Shown one piece after another: positions 38,326 to 48,231 of a DNA stretch of 64,000 nucleotides. The DNA comes from Hyphomicrobium_A sp963817485 (lineage in GTDB: Bacteria; Pseudomonadota; Alphaproteobacteria; Rhizobiales; Hyphomicrobiaceae). Where the stretch lies: contig CAWFOR010000010.1 of assembly GCA_963817485.1 (NCBI GenBank), forward strand, positions 124,001 to 188,000, read 5' to 3'. A model generated the notes under the pieces. It was given only the letters and a program-made list of their open reading frames with translations, was not told the origin of the DNA and made no database searches. The number at the start of each line of letters is the position of its first letter. The stretch's first letter is position 1. The position numbers and the translations under genes are program-made.

Positions 38326-39663
38326 TTAGCCCAATCGCTTGTCGACTTCCGCCGCAAGGCGCACGAGGCCCTCTGACACGGTCACCGGGTAGGTGGCATC
38401 CGGATCAAGACGACGTAGCGGCTCAGGCAGAGCCTCGATGTTGTGGGCGGCGCGCGCCCTGATTTCAGTCAGGCTCTCAGGTTTATGCAGCCGTCGCCCT
38501 CCCAGCATTACACCCTGGATCAACCGCTTACCTGGGTGATCATCCTCCTCGACCGAAAGGACGTCGCCGGCCATCCGGCCGTTCGACCCAAAGCGTCGCC
38601 AGACCTGCTTGCGGCCGGGCCAGGTGACCTTGCCGGACGACAGCTTGCGCCGAGCCAGTCCAGCGTATTCCTGCAGCTTGTAGGCGCAGTCCAGCGCCGG
38701 CACATCGAAGGAAGTGGTGAGACTGGTCCCGATGCCAAAGCCGTCGATGGGCGCGTTCGCTCGAGCTGCTGCAAGCAGCTCGTCTTCGTCGAGGCCGCCG
38801 CTTGCAAAGATGGTGACCTGGGTGAGCCCCCCTCATCGAGGATCCGCCGCACGCTCTTCGAGAGGGCAATCAAATCGCCGCTGTCGAGGCGCACGCCGGC
38901 CACGCGGATGTCCAGCCTCCTTCAGGCGCGGGGCAAGCGCGACGACCTTTCGGGCGGCAGCCACTGTATCGTAAGTATCGATCAGCAGTACGACCCCCTC
39001 CGGGCGGCTGCGGGCGAAGTTTTCGAAGGCTGACGTTTCATCGTCGTGCGCCTGGATGTAGGAATGCGCCATGGTGCCGAACAGCGGTATGTCGTAGAGC
39101 TTGCCTGCAAGCAGCGTCGCCGTGCCGGCGAAGCCCGCGATGTAGCTGGCACGCGCGGCCAAGAGCCCCGCTTCGGCGCCGTGGGCGCGCCTGAGGCCGA
39201 AATCGACGAGAAGCTTACCGGGTGCGGCGAGCACAAAACGCGCTGCCTTGGCCGCGATCAGACATTGGAAGTGCAATATGTTGATGAGGCGCGTCTCGGC
39301 AAGTTGAGCCTCCGGCAAAGGGGCCGTCACACGCAGGATCGGCTCATTGGCGAAGAACATCGTCCCTTCCGGCACGGCGTGGACGTCTCCAGTGAAGCGG
39401 AATTCCGCGAGGTAGTCGAGGAGCCGCTTGCCAAAGCGGCCGTACGTTGCGAGCCAGTCGATCTCGTCAGCAGAGAACCGCAGGTTCTCGAGGAAACCGA
39501 GGGCCTGCTCCAATCCAGCGGCGATCAGGAATTTGCGGCGAGCGGGAAGCGTGCGTACAAAGAACTCGAAAACAGCGGTCTTGGTCTCCTCATGCTCCAG
39601 GTACGCCTGCATCATATTGAGCTGGTAGAGATCGGTGAGCAGGGGGTTCGTCGCGACATCCAT
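38326..39663 (-). CDS. pncB: Nicotinate phosphoribosyltransferase (two frameshifts as given)
   Basis: Joins nicotinate and PRPP to nicotinate mononucleotide, the step after PncA. Reading through two shifts gives a product of about 445 residues: NPLLTDLYQLNMMQAYLEHE at the start, LIAAKAARFVLAAPGKLLVD, FGLRRAHGAEAGLLAARASY, FGTMAHSYIQAHDDETSAFE, VAGVRLDSGDLIALSKSVRR, and SGGLDEDELLAAARANAPID. One extra base lies near 38911 and a homopolymer G run near 38830 is off by one. Both points sit inside highly conserved segments, which favours sequence error. The partner prs (PRPP synthesis) is in the same cluster. Confidence 0.88.
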
Positions 39664-39724
39664 CTCGACACCGTTGTCCCGAGCGCCACCAGGCTCGCCA
39701 TCCGAGAAGCTCTTCCAGCTCAAG

Positions 39725-39762
39725 ATTAGTGAGATTGAGCGGTATTAGTGAGATTGAGCGGT
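39725..39762. repeat. Two tandem 19-bp units upstream of pncB
   Basis: ATTAGTGAGATTGAGCGGT occurs twice in direct succession (39725-39743 and 39744-39762), perfectly identical, in the 243-bp gap between groEL2 and pncB. It may be a regulator site array for the pncB-pncA transcript or a recent slippage duplication. Confidence 0.6.
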
Positions 39763-39906
39763 GCGTCTCAATTGACAGATCTGCATGGATCCGTGCGCTT
39801 CCGTTTGAAGACGAGCACCTTGTTTTCTGTAGGTTGAGTTGGAACGGATCATGCTGCCGTTTGCGATCGAAATGTGCAATGCTGTCGCGACTTCGGGCCA
39901 ACAACG

Positions 39907-41529
39907 CTACATGGACAAATCGGGAGCGCCGGCGGCCTCTTTCTTGCTCTCGGGAATCTCGGTCATCGTCGCCTCAGTGAGCAAGAGGACACTTGCTATG
40001 GAAACCGCATTTTCCAGTGCGACGCGCACCACCTTGGTCGGGTCGATGATGCCCTCCTCGACGAGGTCCACGTAGCGGTTGCGCGCCGCGTCAAAACCGT
40101 AGTTGTCCTGCCCTTCCTGCATTCGGGCGACCACGACACCGCCATCCACGGCTGAGTTCTCAGCGATCTGTCGGGCCGGCGAAGTGAGTGAGCGCTTCAG
40201 GATTTGGATACCGGTGCGCTCGTCGCCCTCTGTGGCCGTCTCCTCTTTGGCAACTGCATCCATGCACCGCAGCAGAGCCAGTCCACCTCCTGGCACGATG
40301 CCTTCAGCGACTGCCGCCTTCGTGGCATTGATGGCGTCATCGAGAGCCTCCTTCCGCGACTTCATTTCTGCCTCTGATGGCGCTCCTACCCGGATGACGG
40401 CCACGCCGCCGGCGAGCTTCGCCAGCCGCTCCTCAAGCTTCTCCTTGTCGTAGTCGCTCGTCGATTCGTCGATCTCGCGTCGGATCTGCTGGATTCGGCC
40501 GTCAATGGCCTTCCGCTCTCCGCCACCTCCGATGATCGTCGTGCTGTCTTTGTCGACGACAATGCGTTTGGCTCGACCGAGCTGATCAATATTTATGCTC
40601 TCGAGTTTCAGCCCGAGCTCTTCGGAGACGACCTGTCCCCCGGTCAGGACTGCGATGTCCTGGAGCATGGCCTTGCGCCGGTCGCCAAAGCCCGGCGCCT
40701 TTACAGCACAGCTCTTGAGAACGCCCCGCAATTGATTGACGATCAATGTGGCGAGCGCTTCTGCATCGACGTCCTCGGCTATGACCAAGATGGGCGAAGC
40801 AGATTTCGCGACCTGCTCGAGCAGCGGGATGAGGTCCTTGAGTGCGCTGATTTTCTTGTCCGAGATAAGAACGAGTGCGTTCTCGAGGATAGCCTCCATT
40901 TTCTCGGCATTGGTGATGAAGTAGGGGGAGATGAAGCCGCGGTCGAATTGCATGCCTTCGACCACCTCGAGCGTGGTCTCCGTCGTCTTGGACTCTTCGA
41001 CCGTAATCACCCCTTCGTTGCCGACTTTTTCCATCGCTCCGGCGACGAGTTCACCAATGGCCGCATCGTTGTGGGCCGCGATGGTCGCCACCTGCGCCTT
41101 CTCCTTGCGCTCTCTCACGGGCCGCGACATTGTCTTGAGCGCATTGATTGCTGCCTTCGTGGCGCGGTCGAGACCCCGCTTGAGATCGATCGCGCTTGCT
41201 CCGGCCACGACATTGCGCACGCCATCCGCCAGGATGGCGTGAGCAAGTATGGTGGATGTGCTCGTCCCATCGCCGACGCTGTCGCCGGTCTTCTCGGCGG
41301 CCTGTCGCAGCATTTGCGCCCCGAGATTCTCTTCTGGATCCTTGAGGCTGAATTCCTTGGCGATCGTCACCCCATCATTGCAGACGATTGGTACACCCCA
41401 CGTCTTCTCGATCAATACCGACTTCGACTTGGGACCTAGCGTGATCCGTACAGCATCCGCCAGGAGCGTGGCTCCCTGCAGGATCTTCTCCCGGGCGGCT
41501 GAGCGGAACAGGACGTGCTTATGTACCAT
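39907..41529 (-). CDS. groEL: Second, divergent GroEL chaperonin
   Basis: A complete 540-residue GroEL paralogue, distinct from the copy at 7.4 kb. The ATPase residues are kept (LGPKSKSVLIEKTWG, GDSVGDGTSTSTILAHAILA, GIVPGGGLALLRCMDAV), but the C-terminal GGM repeat is replaced by a short ESKKEAAGAPDLSM tail, and no groES lies nearby. No CIRCE element was seen upstream. Extra GroELs in rhizobia often have special expression and clients. Here it sits in the PHA/NAD stress cluster between pncB and a small protein gene of the same direction. ATG at 41529. Confidence 0.95.
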   Translation of the reverse strand: MVHKHVLFRSAAREKILQGATLLADAVRITLGPKSKSVLIEKTWGVPIVCNDGVTIAKEFSLKDPEENLGAQMLRQAAEKTGDSVGDGTSTSTILAHAILADGVRNVVAGASAIDLKRGLDRATKAAINALKTMSRPVRERKEKAQVATIAAHNDAAIGELVAGAMEKVGNEGVITVEESKTTETTLEVVEGMQFDRGFISPYFITNAEKMEAILENALVLISDKKISALKDLIPLLEQVAKSASPILVIAEDVDAEALATLIVNQLRGVLKSCAVKAPGFGDRRKAMLQDIAVLTGGQVVSEELGLKLESINIDQLGRAKRIVVDKDSTTIIGGGGERKAIDGRIQQIRREIDESTSDYDKEKLEERLAKLAGGVAVIRVGAPSEAEMKSRKEALDDAINATKAAVAEGIVPGGGLALLRCMDAVAKEETATEGDERTGIQILKRSLTSPARQIAENSAVDGGVVVARMQEGQDNYGFDAARNRYVDLVEEGIIDPTKVVRVALENAVSIASVLLLTEATMTEIPESKKEAAGAPDLSM

Positions 41530-41609
41530 GTGGGCTTCTCATCGCTACGTCCCTCTGCTCGGGGCTCTCGATATCGAGCTTGCACTCTGTGGCGCCCGCC
41601 GCAGAGGGG

Positions 41610-41837
41610 TCATCCTTTCTCGATATTGACCTCGGCGCCGAGCAATTGATCGAGCACCTCATCATTGAGAATGTCCATAAGCTCGCCGACGCTTGTGGTT
41701 CTTTCCAGCCGGCGCTCACGTACCGCTTGCCAGACCTTGGCAAACGCTGCGCCGAAGCTATCCTGGTCAATGACCTCATGGACGCCGTCATACAGGAGGG
41801 CGCCCCGTTTCGTGATGCGCAGCCTGATTTTCATCAT
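41610..41837 (-). CDS. Small conserved-looking protein upstream of groEL2
   Basis: A 75-residue product beginning MMKIRLRITKRGALLYDGVH and continuing with a helix-rich middle and an acidic C-terminus (GELMDILNDEVLDQLLGAEV). The ATG at 41837 or 41834 follows GGTGGGA. The family is not recognised. Its position 80 bp before groEL2 and behind the phosphoribosyltransferase on the same strand suggests a shared transcript. Confidence 0.6.
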   Translation of the reverse strand: MMKIRLRITKRGALLYDGVHEVIDQDSFGAAFAKVWQAVRERRLERTTSVGELMDILNDEVLDQLLGAEVNIEKG

Positions 41838-41934
41838 TCCCACCGTAGCGCCAATTGAAGCCAATCTAAGTGAGCAGAGCCCTCGTTCACCAGTCAACCG
41901 CGTGGAACCTGCGAAGTCGCCAACATAAGCGCTG

Positions 41935-42612
41935 TTACCCGCCTTTTTCTGCAGTGCCTGCAGCCGACATACTGTCGAGGAGTCTGGAGACCTCGGCGTC
42001 ACTCACTTGGGAGAAGTCCAGGTAGAAAAAGCCGATGGCGCCGAAATACTCGGGTGTCTCAAGGCAGATCACGTCGTCCGCTTCTTCCCGCAAGGCTTCC
42101 ACTGCCTGCAACGGGGCAACCGGCGTTGCGACGACGGTCCGTTTCGGACCTAGCCTCTTCAATGCATGCAAGGAGGCCCGCACTGTTGCACCCGTCGCGA
42201 TACCGTCGTCGACGATGATGGCCGTCTTGTCCTTCACGGGGATGCGCGGGCGTCCCGCCACCCATAACTTGCGGCGTGCCTCGATGATCTCGAGCTGTCG
42301 CTGTGCTTCCTCGACGGAAGTCGTCCTCGCTGAGCCCAAGTTCACGGATGAGCTCTTCGTTGCGAACGATCTCCGGGTGCATCGCCATCGACCACTGCAC
42401 CCACGGCCAGCTCGGGCTGCATGGGAGCCCCAATTTTGCGCACGAGAATAACGTCGAGAGGTGCCTTGAGCTTCGCTGCCACCTCCGCCGCGACCGGTAC
42501 GCCGCCGCGCGGCAATCCGAAGCACGATGGGATCGGCGTACTCGTGTCGCGCGACCTCTTCGGCCAGGAGCTGGCCGGCCTGCTTGCGGTCCTTGAAGAT
42601 CCTCATTCTCAC
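41935..42612 (-). CDS. Phosphoribosyltransferase-family protein (three frameshifts as given)
   Basis: A type I PRTase-fold protein of about 220 residues. The start MRIFKDRKQAGQLLAEEVAR and the later DPIVL / LPRGGVPVAAEVAAKLKAPL region precede EIVRNEELIRELGLSEDDF, the helix EEAQRQLEIIEARRKLW, and the PRPP loop TAIIVDDGIATGATVRASLH. This pattern matches stand-alone PRTase-like proteins found beside dienelactone hydrolases in stress clusters; the base acceptor is unknown. Three single extra bases lie near 42521, 42382 and 42317; together they restore the original frame, and conserved residues lie on both sides of each. The next gene is 4 bp upstream. Confidence 0.75.
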   Translation of the reverse strand: MRMRIFKDRKQAGQLLAEEVARHEYADPIVLRIAARRRTGRGGGGSEAQGTSRRYSRAQNWGSHAARAGRGCSGRWRCTRRSFATKSSSVNLGSARTTSVEEAQRQLEIIEARRKLWVAGRPRIPVKDKTAIIVDDGIATGATVRASLHALKRLGPKRTVVATPVAPLQAVEALREEADDVICLETPEYFGAIGFFYLDFSQVSDAEVSRLLDSMSAAGTAEKGG

Positions 42613-42616
42613 GCCC

Positions 42617-43269
42617 TTAAGCCTTTCCCAAAAATCGGACGAACCAAGCGGCCGCGAGCGATATCACGGTATCGAGGGTGCCAGGTTCCTCAAACAGATG
42701 CGTTGCTCCGGGAACGATATCGAGGCGCTTTTCGCATTTGAGCTCAGCCATCGCCGTCTCATTTAGGTCGATCACGACCTCATCGCGTCCTCCAACGATG
42801 AGAAGCGTGGGTGCCTTCACGCGGGCCAGCGCGCCAGCTGCAAGATCCGGCCTGCCGCCGCGGGAGACCACAGCCGAGCACCTGATCGGGCCGGCGCGCC
42901 GCCGCCGTCAGCGCAGCGGCCGCACCTGTGCTTGCCCCGAAGAGGCCAACAGCGAGGCGCGCAAGGGTCACTTCTCCACGAAGCCAGTCCAGGGACTCCT
43001 CCATCCGGCTGCCGAGCAAGGCAATGTCAAAGACGTTGCTGCCGATCCTCAGCCTCCTCCGGCAACAGGAGGTCGAAGAGCAGCGTGGCAAGCCCTTTTT
43101 CATTGAGGGCACGTGCAACGTGTGTGTTGCGCGGGCTCAGGCGGCTCGAACCGCTTCCATGCGCAAAGACCACAATTCCCTTTGCGCCTTTCGGAACGGC
43201 GAGCAATCCCGGCAGCCTTCTGGGCAAGATCTCGATCTCTTGGGCGCTCGGAAAATCTACCATGAGCAT
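42617..43269 (-). CDS. Dienelactone hydrolase-family alpha/beta hydrolase (two frameshifts as given)
   Basis: A small cytoplasmic hydrolase of about 215 residues. The parts are GIVVFAHGSGSSRLSPRN with a GxGSS oxyanion-type segment, THVARALNEKGLATLLFDLL, then in a second frame LAVGLFGASTGAAAALTAAA with the nucleophile elbow GASTGA, and in a third frame TLLIVGGRDEVVIDLN with the Asp and IVPGATHLFEEPGTLD with the His. Frame changes lie near 43040 and 42870. It is 4 bp upstream of the phosphoribosyltransferase on the same strand; the same pair is known as neighbours or fusions in other bacteria. Substrate unknown. Confidence 0.75.
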
Positions 43270-43400
43270 CTGGCTCCGTGGGCCAATCAGGATTGGGCTG
43301 CAATGCCAGTCGCAGTCTATAGCTTTGCGACGCCTGGCCTCTGATCTCGATCAAGACGTTCGGGTGCAGCGGCGTGCCATGAGCATCAGCTGCCAACGCC

Positions 43401-44543
43401 TCACCGCCACTCGAGCCTCAGCACGTCATCCGAGCCAAGCCGAACGCATGTTCCCAATGGCTTGCCTTCTCGGTTCAGCGTCCTCGCAAGCCATTCCACA
43501 TCAGCACGCGAAGCGCGATTGTAGGCGCATGTTGCGGATCTGGAGCGGCACCATCTCTAGGCTGACGAGCATGCCGTCATCGATCCGGATCGTTGGAAAG
43601 TACATCAATACGAGATCATCACGGAATTCCTCGTAGCCCGTTATCCCTTCGTAATCGTCAATGAAGTCACCGCAGCCATAGAGTATGAGCTTGCCGCGAT
43701 GGACTTCGATCCCTTTGACGTGATGCGAGGAATGTCCGTAAACGATGTCGACGTTGGAAGATTCTACGAGCCAATGGGCAAACGCCGACTGCTCGTCTGG
43801 GATCTCGTAGCCCCAGTTGCCGCCCCAGTGGATCGAGGCGAGCACAACATCCCGCGGCTTTGCCACCGACGCGGATCTGTTCGCCGATCCGTTCGGCAGC
43901 CTGGCGCGAAAGCTCAGGGACAATAGTGACGCCGGGCGCGTCGGACGGAGCGGCCCATCGGGGCGGCACGCCTGCGCTCGGGCGAACCGAAGGCAAACAC
44001 AAGCACACGGGCCTTTGCGTGCACTTCCAGGATGGCAGGGGCGGCAGCAGACGAGCTGTCTCGTCCGGCGCCGGCATAGTGCACCTTGGCTTGCTCAAGG
44101 GCACTCAGCGTATCGAGCAAGCCCGCATATCCCCAATCGAGAACGTGGTTGTTCGCAAGGACGCAGCAGTCGATGCCGGCCGCGGTGATAGCCCCGAGGT
44201 TGGCCGGGTTCATCTTGTAGTTGATGCCCTTTGGTTCGGGCCACGTGCTCTGCGTCACGGCCGTCTCGAGATTGATGATGCGTGCATCAGGCCTTCTGCG
44301 TTCAAGCTCGGTGAGCGCATCTCCCCAAATGTAATCGAACGCCACGGGCCGCTTGATCGGGCCATTGGCGCGTTCGGCCAGCTTCACGTAGTCGATCGCC
44401 GACTTTACATAGGTCTCGTGGATCTGAGGATCCGCGGGAAAGGGCAGCACCTGATCGATGCCCCGCCCCGTCATGACATCGCCGGCGAGGAAGAGGGTGA
44501 CCGAATCCGGTGAACCAGCTTGCTGTGCAATTGGTCCCATCAT
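43401..44543 (-). CDS. CapA-family protein, poly-gamma-glutamate synthesis type (frameshifts as given)
   Basis: A calcineurin-like (metallophosphatase-fold) protein of about 375 residues. It begins VTLFLAGDVMTGRGIDQVLP, the CapA opening, then RRPDARIINLETAVTQS, MNPANLGAITAAGID, VLANNHVLDWGYAGL (NNH metal ligands), later VVLASIHWGGNWGYEIPDEQ, DIVYGHSSHHVKGIEVHRGK and LILYGCGDFIDDYEG. Frame changes occur near 43980, 43915 and 43510; the natural stop is the TGA at 43401-43403. CapA homologues take part in polyglutamate capsules, but many family members have unknown roles. No signal peptide is evident. It lies 36 bp downstream of the phasin gene. Confidence 0.78.
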
Positions 44544-44579
44544 TCAGCTTAGTAGATTCGCTTGCTATGCCGGGTATCT

Positions 44580-44969
44580 TCAGGCTGCGAGCTGGGTCTC
44601 GTGCCCCTGCACTTGCCTCTGCAGCGCCGATGCAGTCTGGTGGGTGACCGTCTGGCCCAACCTTGCCAAGCGGCCAAGCTCCTCTTGGTACTGAGCAAAG
44701 GCCTTTGACCAGTAGTCGACGTACACCTGCTGGAGTTCCTGCGGGCTCCTGCATGCCGCCAAGCGCTGCGGCACAGCCCAGTCCTCTTTCAGGCGCCGGT
44801 TTAGGAACCCCACCCATTCCGTGCTGAACTGAGCAAGATTCTCGCACAGCATCCCAAAGTTCGCCATGGCCGAGAACGGCGGCTGCATGACTGACTGGGC
44901 ATCGACGAATGGAAGCATCAAATTGGCTGGCTCCCACCGGGCGGGACCGTTCGGTAGCGGCTTAGGCAT
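44580..44969 (-). CDS. Phasin-family protein (PHA granule-associated)
   Basis: A 129-residue helical protein with the phasin pattern: an amphipathic helix FGMLCENLAQFSTEWVGFLN, a segment RLAACRSPQELQQVYVDYWS, and a Gln-rich coiled-coil end (YQEELGRLARLGQTVTHQTA). Phasins coat PHA granules and control their number and size. PhaC and PhaB are encoded 8-12 kb away in the same cluster. An FNR/FixK-like box lies 74-87 bp upstream of the ATG. It may be the first gene of a minus-strand unit running into capA. Confidence 0.8.
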   Translation of the reverse strand: MPKPLPNGPARWEPANLMLPFVDAQSVMQPPFSAMANFGMLCENLAQFSTEWVGFLNRRLKEDWAVPQRLAACRSPQELQQVYVDYWSKAFAQYQEELGRLARLGQTVTHQTASALQRQVQGHETQLAA

Positions 44970-45042
44970 GGCGTGATCCTCGTACTCGGGTGTTTACAGG
45001 CTTTGCGCCTTGAAATGCTACTCCGGGTTCCCCACCGGCAGC

Positions 45043-45056
45043 ATGATCAAGATCAA
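45043..45056 (-). promoter_or_regulatory. FNR/FixK-like box upstream of the phasin gene
   Basis: ATGAT-CAAG-ATCAA matches the TTGAT-N4-ATCAA consensus at 9 of 10 positions. Class II spacing from its centre would place the minus-strand transcription start about 39 bp before the phasin ATG. Confidence 0.5.
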
Positions 45057-45087
45057 TTCGCTTAACTGTGGTAAGCGCAGCCTAGGT

Positions 45088-45958
45088 CTACTGGCCCATA
45101 GGAAACGGCATCGCATTAGCCATTTCCGGATCGCCGAGGGCGATGAAGGCCGGTACACGGAACCCTTCGGCGGCCCGCCCGTACGTGAGCCGCTTGCCCT
45201 CAGGTGTCATGACCGTGCCGCCCGCCGCGCTCATGATTGCGTGCCCCGCGGCGATGTCCCATTCGTGCGTCGGGGCGAGCCGCGCGTAAATGTCGGCGCT
45301 TCCTTCGGCGATCTGGCAGAATTTGATCGAGGAGCCGCAGGCAATCTGAGCCTTGACCGGAAGGCGGGCGAGCAATGCCGCCGTCTCGGCGTCGAAGTGA
45401 GAGCGGCTGACCGCAGCGATGAGACCCTGGGCAGGGCGCCGCCGCGTGCGAATGGCAACGATCTCGTCCGCGTCGTTGGCGCGCCGCGCCCGGGCAGAGA
45501 CGAAGGCGTTCAGCACCCCGGCCAACGATTCCGCGCCAGATCAAACCGAGCGCGGGGGCGGCGATGATCCCAATTGCCGGGGTATCGTCAATGACGAGCG
45601 CAATGTTGGCCGTGAATTCGTTGCGACCGGCGAGGAATTCGCGCGTGCCGTCGAGAGGGTCGACGAGCGCAAAGCTTGGGCCGAGCGGAGTGGCGCTGCT
45701 GGGTCCAATCAATTCCTCGGAGACGATCGGCATGCCGGGAACGACACATGACAGCCCTTTGATGATCTCCCTATTTGACGCCTCATCCGCCGCACTGACC
45801 GGGGAAAGATCGGACTTTGTGCGCCTCGCCGCGGTGGCTGGATCGATCGCCAGAATGGCGGCTGCGGCGCGCGAAACTATCGTGGTCAGCTCATCCACGA
45901 GCTGGAGGCTAGTTAATGCCGCCAAGTCAAACCTGCGCACCACAACACAGACTCGCAA
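45088..45958 (-). CDS. Inositol monophosphatase-family protein, CysQ-like (one frameshift as given)
   Basis: A Mg-dependent phosphatase of about 285 residues, probably 3'(2'),5'-bisphosphate nucleotidase. Metal-site motifs are in SPVSAADEASNREIIKGL, MPIVSEELIG (the E-E pair), FALVDPLDGTREFLAGRNEF (DPLDGT) and EWDIAAGHAIMSAAGGTVMT (WDxAAG). The FLAGRNEFTANIAL segment is typical of CysQ. The frame shifts in the region 45465-45530. The start is uncertain: TTG at 45958 or a codon shortly after. It is divergent from prs with an FNR/FixK-type box between. A role in clearing PAP, or in nucleotide turnover, is inferred. Confidence 0.82.
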
Positions 45959-46001
45959 GGTACCTCTTGGGATGTGCTGTCAGAATGCTTCTAGCTCGCC
46001 A

Positions 46002-46015
46002 TTGACGTGCGTCAA
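46002..46015. promoter_or_regulatory. FNR/FixK-type box between cysQ-like gene and prs
   Basis: TTGAC-GTGC-GTCAA is a perfect TTGA-N6-TCAA palindrome. It lies between divergent genes, 44 bp from the cysQ-like start and 143 bp from the prs start, and could serve either or both. Confidence 0.55.
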
Positions 46016-46157
46016 CGTTGCGCCGCTGCAATTGTAGAAGACGTACGATTGTTTGCTGCTATGCCTAGTGAGCCGCATCGGCAGAGAAAGTCCCGCGCAT
46101 GACGGTTAACTCTCAACTTTGGAGCCCATGCGACGCTTCGACCGCGAGCCAGCCTGA

Positions 46158-47133
46158 GTGGCCATTTTCGGCTCTTCGCTCTGAAGGCGACCGACGAACT
46201 CGGCCGGGCCGTAGCGGATGCGCTGGGACAGCCGCTGTCTGCTCATGAGGAGCGGGAATTCGAGGACGGCGAGCATAAGACGCGGCCGCTTGATCCCGTG
46301 CCCGGCGCCGACGTCTACGTCATCCAAAGTCTGCATGGCGGCCCGACGACGAGCGCCAACGACAAGCTCTGCCGGCTGTTGTTCTTCATCGGGGCGCTGA
46401 AGGATGCCGGTGCCGCTCGTGTGACGGCTGTGGTCCCCTACCTGTGCTACGCACGCAAGGACCGCCGCACCAAGCCCAATGACCCCGTGACCACGCGTTA
46501 CATCGCAGCCATGTTCGAGGCGGTAGGCACGGACGTGATCGTCACGCTCGAGGTGCATAATCCGGTAGCCTTCGAGAATGCATTCCGCTGTCGAACGGTA
46601 ACTTTGACCGCGACGCCGCTGTTCGTCGACTACGCGAGGCGGTTGAGGGACGAAAACCTCTGCGTCGTCTCGCCGGATACCGGCGGCGCCAAACGGGCGG
46701 AGCTGTTCCGCGAGACGCTGGAGGCCGCATCCGGTCACCCGTCGGGAAGGCCTTCGCCGACAAGCATCGCAGCGCCGGTGTCGTCTCCGGCGACCTGTTC
46801 GTGGGGAACGTTAAGGATGCGACGGCGCTCATCATCGATGATCTGATCAGCACGGGTGGCACCTTGGTGCGGGCAGCCAGAGCCGCTCGTGCTGCCGGGG
46901 CGCGCAGGGTCGTCGCGTTGGCGGCGCACGGTCTCTTCATGAATGGCGCAGATGCCGCACTTGCCGACCCCTCGCTCGAGCGGGTCATAGTCACCGATAC
47001 GGTTCCCGCGTTTCGGCTCCCGCCCGGCGCGACCCGCGATAAGCTCGAAATTCTTGCCTCTGCGCCACTTTTTGCCGAGGCGATCGCACGCCTCCACGAG
47101 GGGCGACCGCTTACCGACCTCTTGGTCTTCTGA
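46158..47133 (+). CDS. prs: Ribose-phosphate pyrophosphokinase, PRPP synthetase type (frameshifts as given)
   Basis: Makes PRPP from ribose 5-phosphate and ATP. About 320 residues when read through shifts: LFALKATDELGRAVADALGQ, EEREFEDGEHKTRP (family FxDGE motif), VYVIQSLHGGPTTSANDKLC, VVPYLCYARKDRRTKPNDPV, the catalytic region CVVSPDTGGAKRAELF, and the PRPP loop TALIIDDLISTGGTLVRAAR. The GTG at 46158 gives a normal start if one base is missing in the TTTT near 46168; another shift lies near 46738. The sequence differs from housekeeping Prs (DTGGAKRAE where DVGGVKRA is usual), so this is probably a stress-cluster paralogue. PncB and the PRTase in the cluster would use its product. Confidence 0.82.
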
Positions 47134-48182
47134 GAAGCCGGTCGAGCGGGATGCGTCCCTCGCCGCGATGCTCAGGTAGGCGCGGGCGCGCTGCGGCCAT
47201 TTCTCCGGGGTGCGCGGGTTCGGCTCCAAGAGGTGGGCGATCGCGAGGCGGGCGCGCAGCATGGCGCGATGGCAGCGGTAGAAGAGGAACAGCTCGGGCC
47301 CAGGATCGTCGTGCAGCGCGCGTGAGACGCCACGGCGGACGTAATCTCCGATCCACGCCGCTCCCAGCCGTTCGCATTCGAGGCTCAGGTAGGCGACCTC
47401 GTCGAAAGGATCAACCATCCTCAGCCTGGGATTGAATTCCAGGCAGTCGATGATCTTGATCGCCGTCGCAGAGCCAGATGTGCTCGGGGCGCAGGTCGCC
47501 GTGTCCATCGACAATGCGGCGGTCGCGGACCCGCCGGAGAAAGGTACCGCCACGCCGATGGAGGAAGCGGCGCTGGGCGCGCTCGATGTTTCTGATAAGC
47601 CCGGCGGGCAGATCGAACCGCCGGTCGAGCAGGACGCGGCAGTCGCTGGAGATGTTGCGCTTCCATTCCAACATTTGCGCGGCAGGGGACACGTAGGGTC
47701 GCCTTGCGGTGCCGGTAGAACCGCCCGAGAACCGTCACCAGCCGGTCAAGCTGGCAGGCGTCGACCCGGTTCTCTTCGATTGCCCGGTCGAGCGCCCAGC
47801 GGTCCTCAAGGCGGCGCATCACGACGAGCCAGTCGGCAACCTCTCCGGGGGCACCGATCGAGAGACCTTGCGGGCAGCGACAAGCGGTACGAACGTCGAG
47901 GTAGATATCCGGGGCAAGCCGCCGATTGAGATCGAGCTCGGCCCGGCACGCTGCCTCGCGACGCGCGAGGGTCGAGAAGTCCAGGTAGGGGAAGCGGACA
48001 GGCTTCTTGAGCTTGTAGACCTTATCGCCGGCGAGAAAGACCCACGACATGTGGGTTTCGCGGCGGATCACCTCGCTCACCGGACGCGGATAGGCGGCGG
48101 GCTGGCTCAGGAATGCAACCTTCTCGGCAAGCGTCGGCTCGCCGGCTTGCGTCCTTGAGAGATCCTGCTGAACAATCGCCAT
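47111..48182 (-). CDS. Aminoglycoside-phosphotransferase-type kinase-fold protein (frameshifts as given)
   Basis: A protein-kinase-like phosphotransferase of about 350 residues. It starts LSQPAAYPRPVSEVIRRETH, MSWVFLAGDKVYKLKKPVRF (the ATP-binding Lys), YLDFSTLARREAACRAELDL, and later in a second frame contains VDGHGDLRPEHIWLCDGDQ (HGDLRPEH catalytic loop) and in a third FDEVAYLSLECERLG. Family members with this N-terminus are often fused to a P-loop kinase domain, which is not present here. Frame changes lie near 47680 and 47450. The exact C-terminus is uncertain; it meets or overlaps the convergent prs stop. Substrate unknown. Divergent from amrS. Confidence 0.65.
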
Positions 48183-48231
48183 GCCCCAGCTCCCTCCTTG
48201 CTTTGGCCAGTGCGAGGGCCATCTATTTCGG

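Noticed and set aside
46735..47553. Minus-strand frame extending the kinase through the whole 3' half of prs
   Set aside because: Only its first part carries kinase-family sequence; the rest is antisense to conserved PRPP synthetase motifs and results from a lost frame at the true end.
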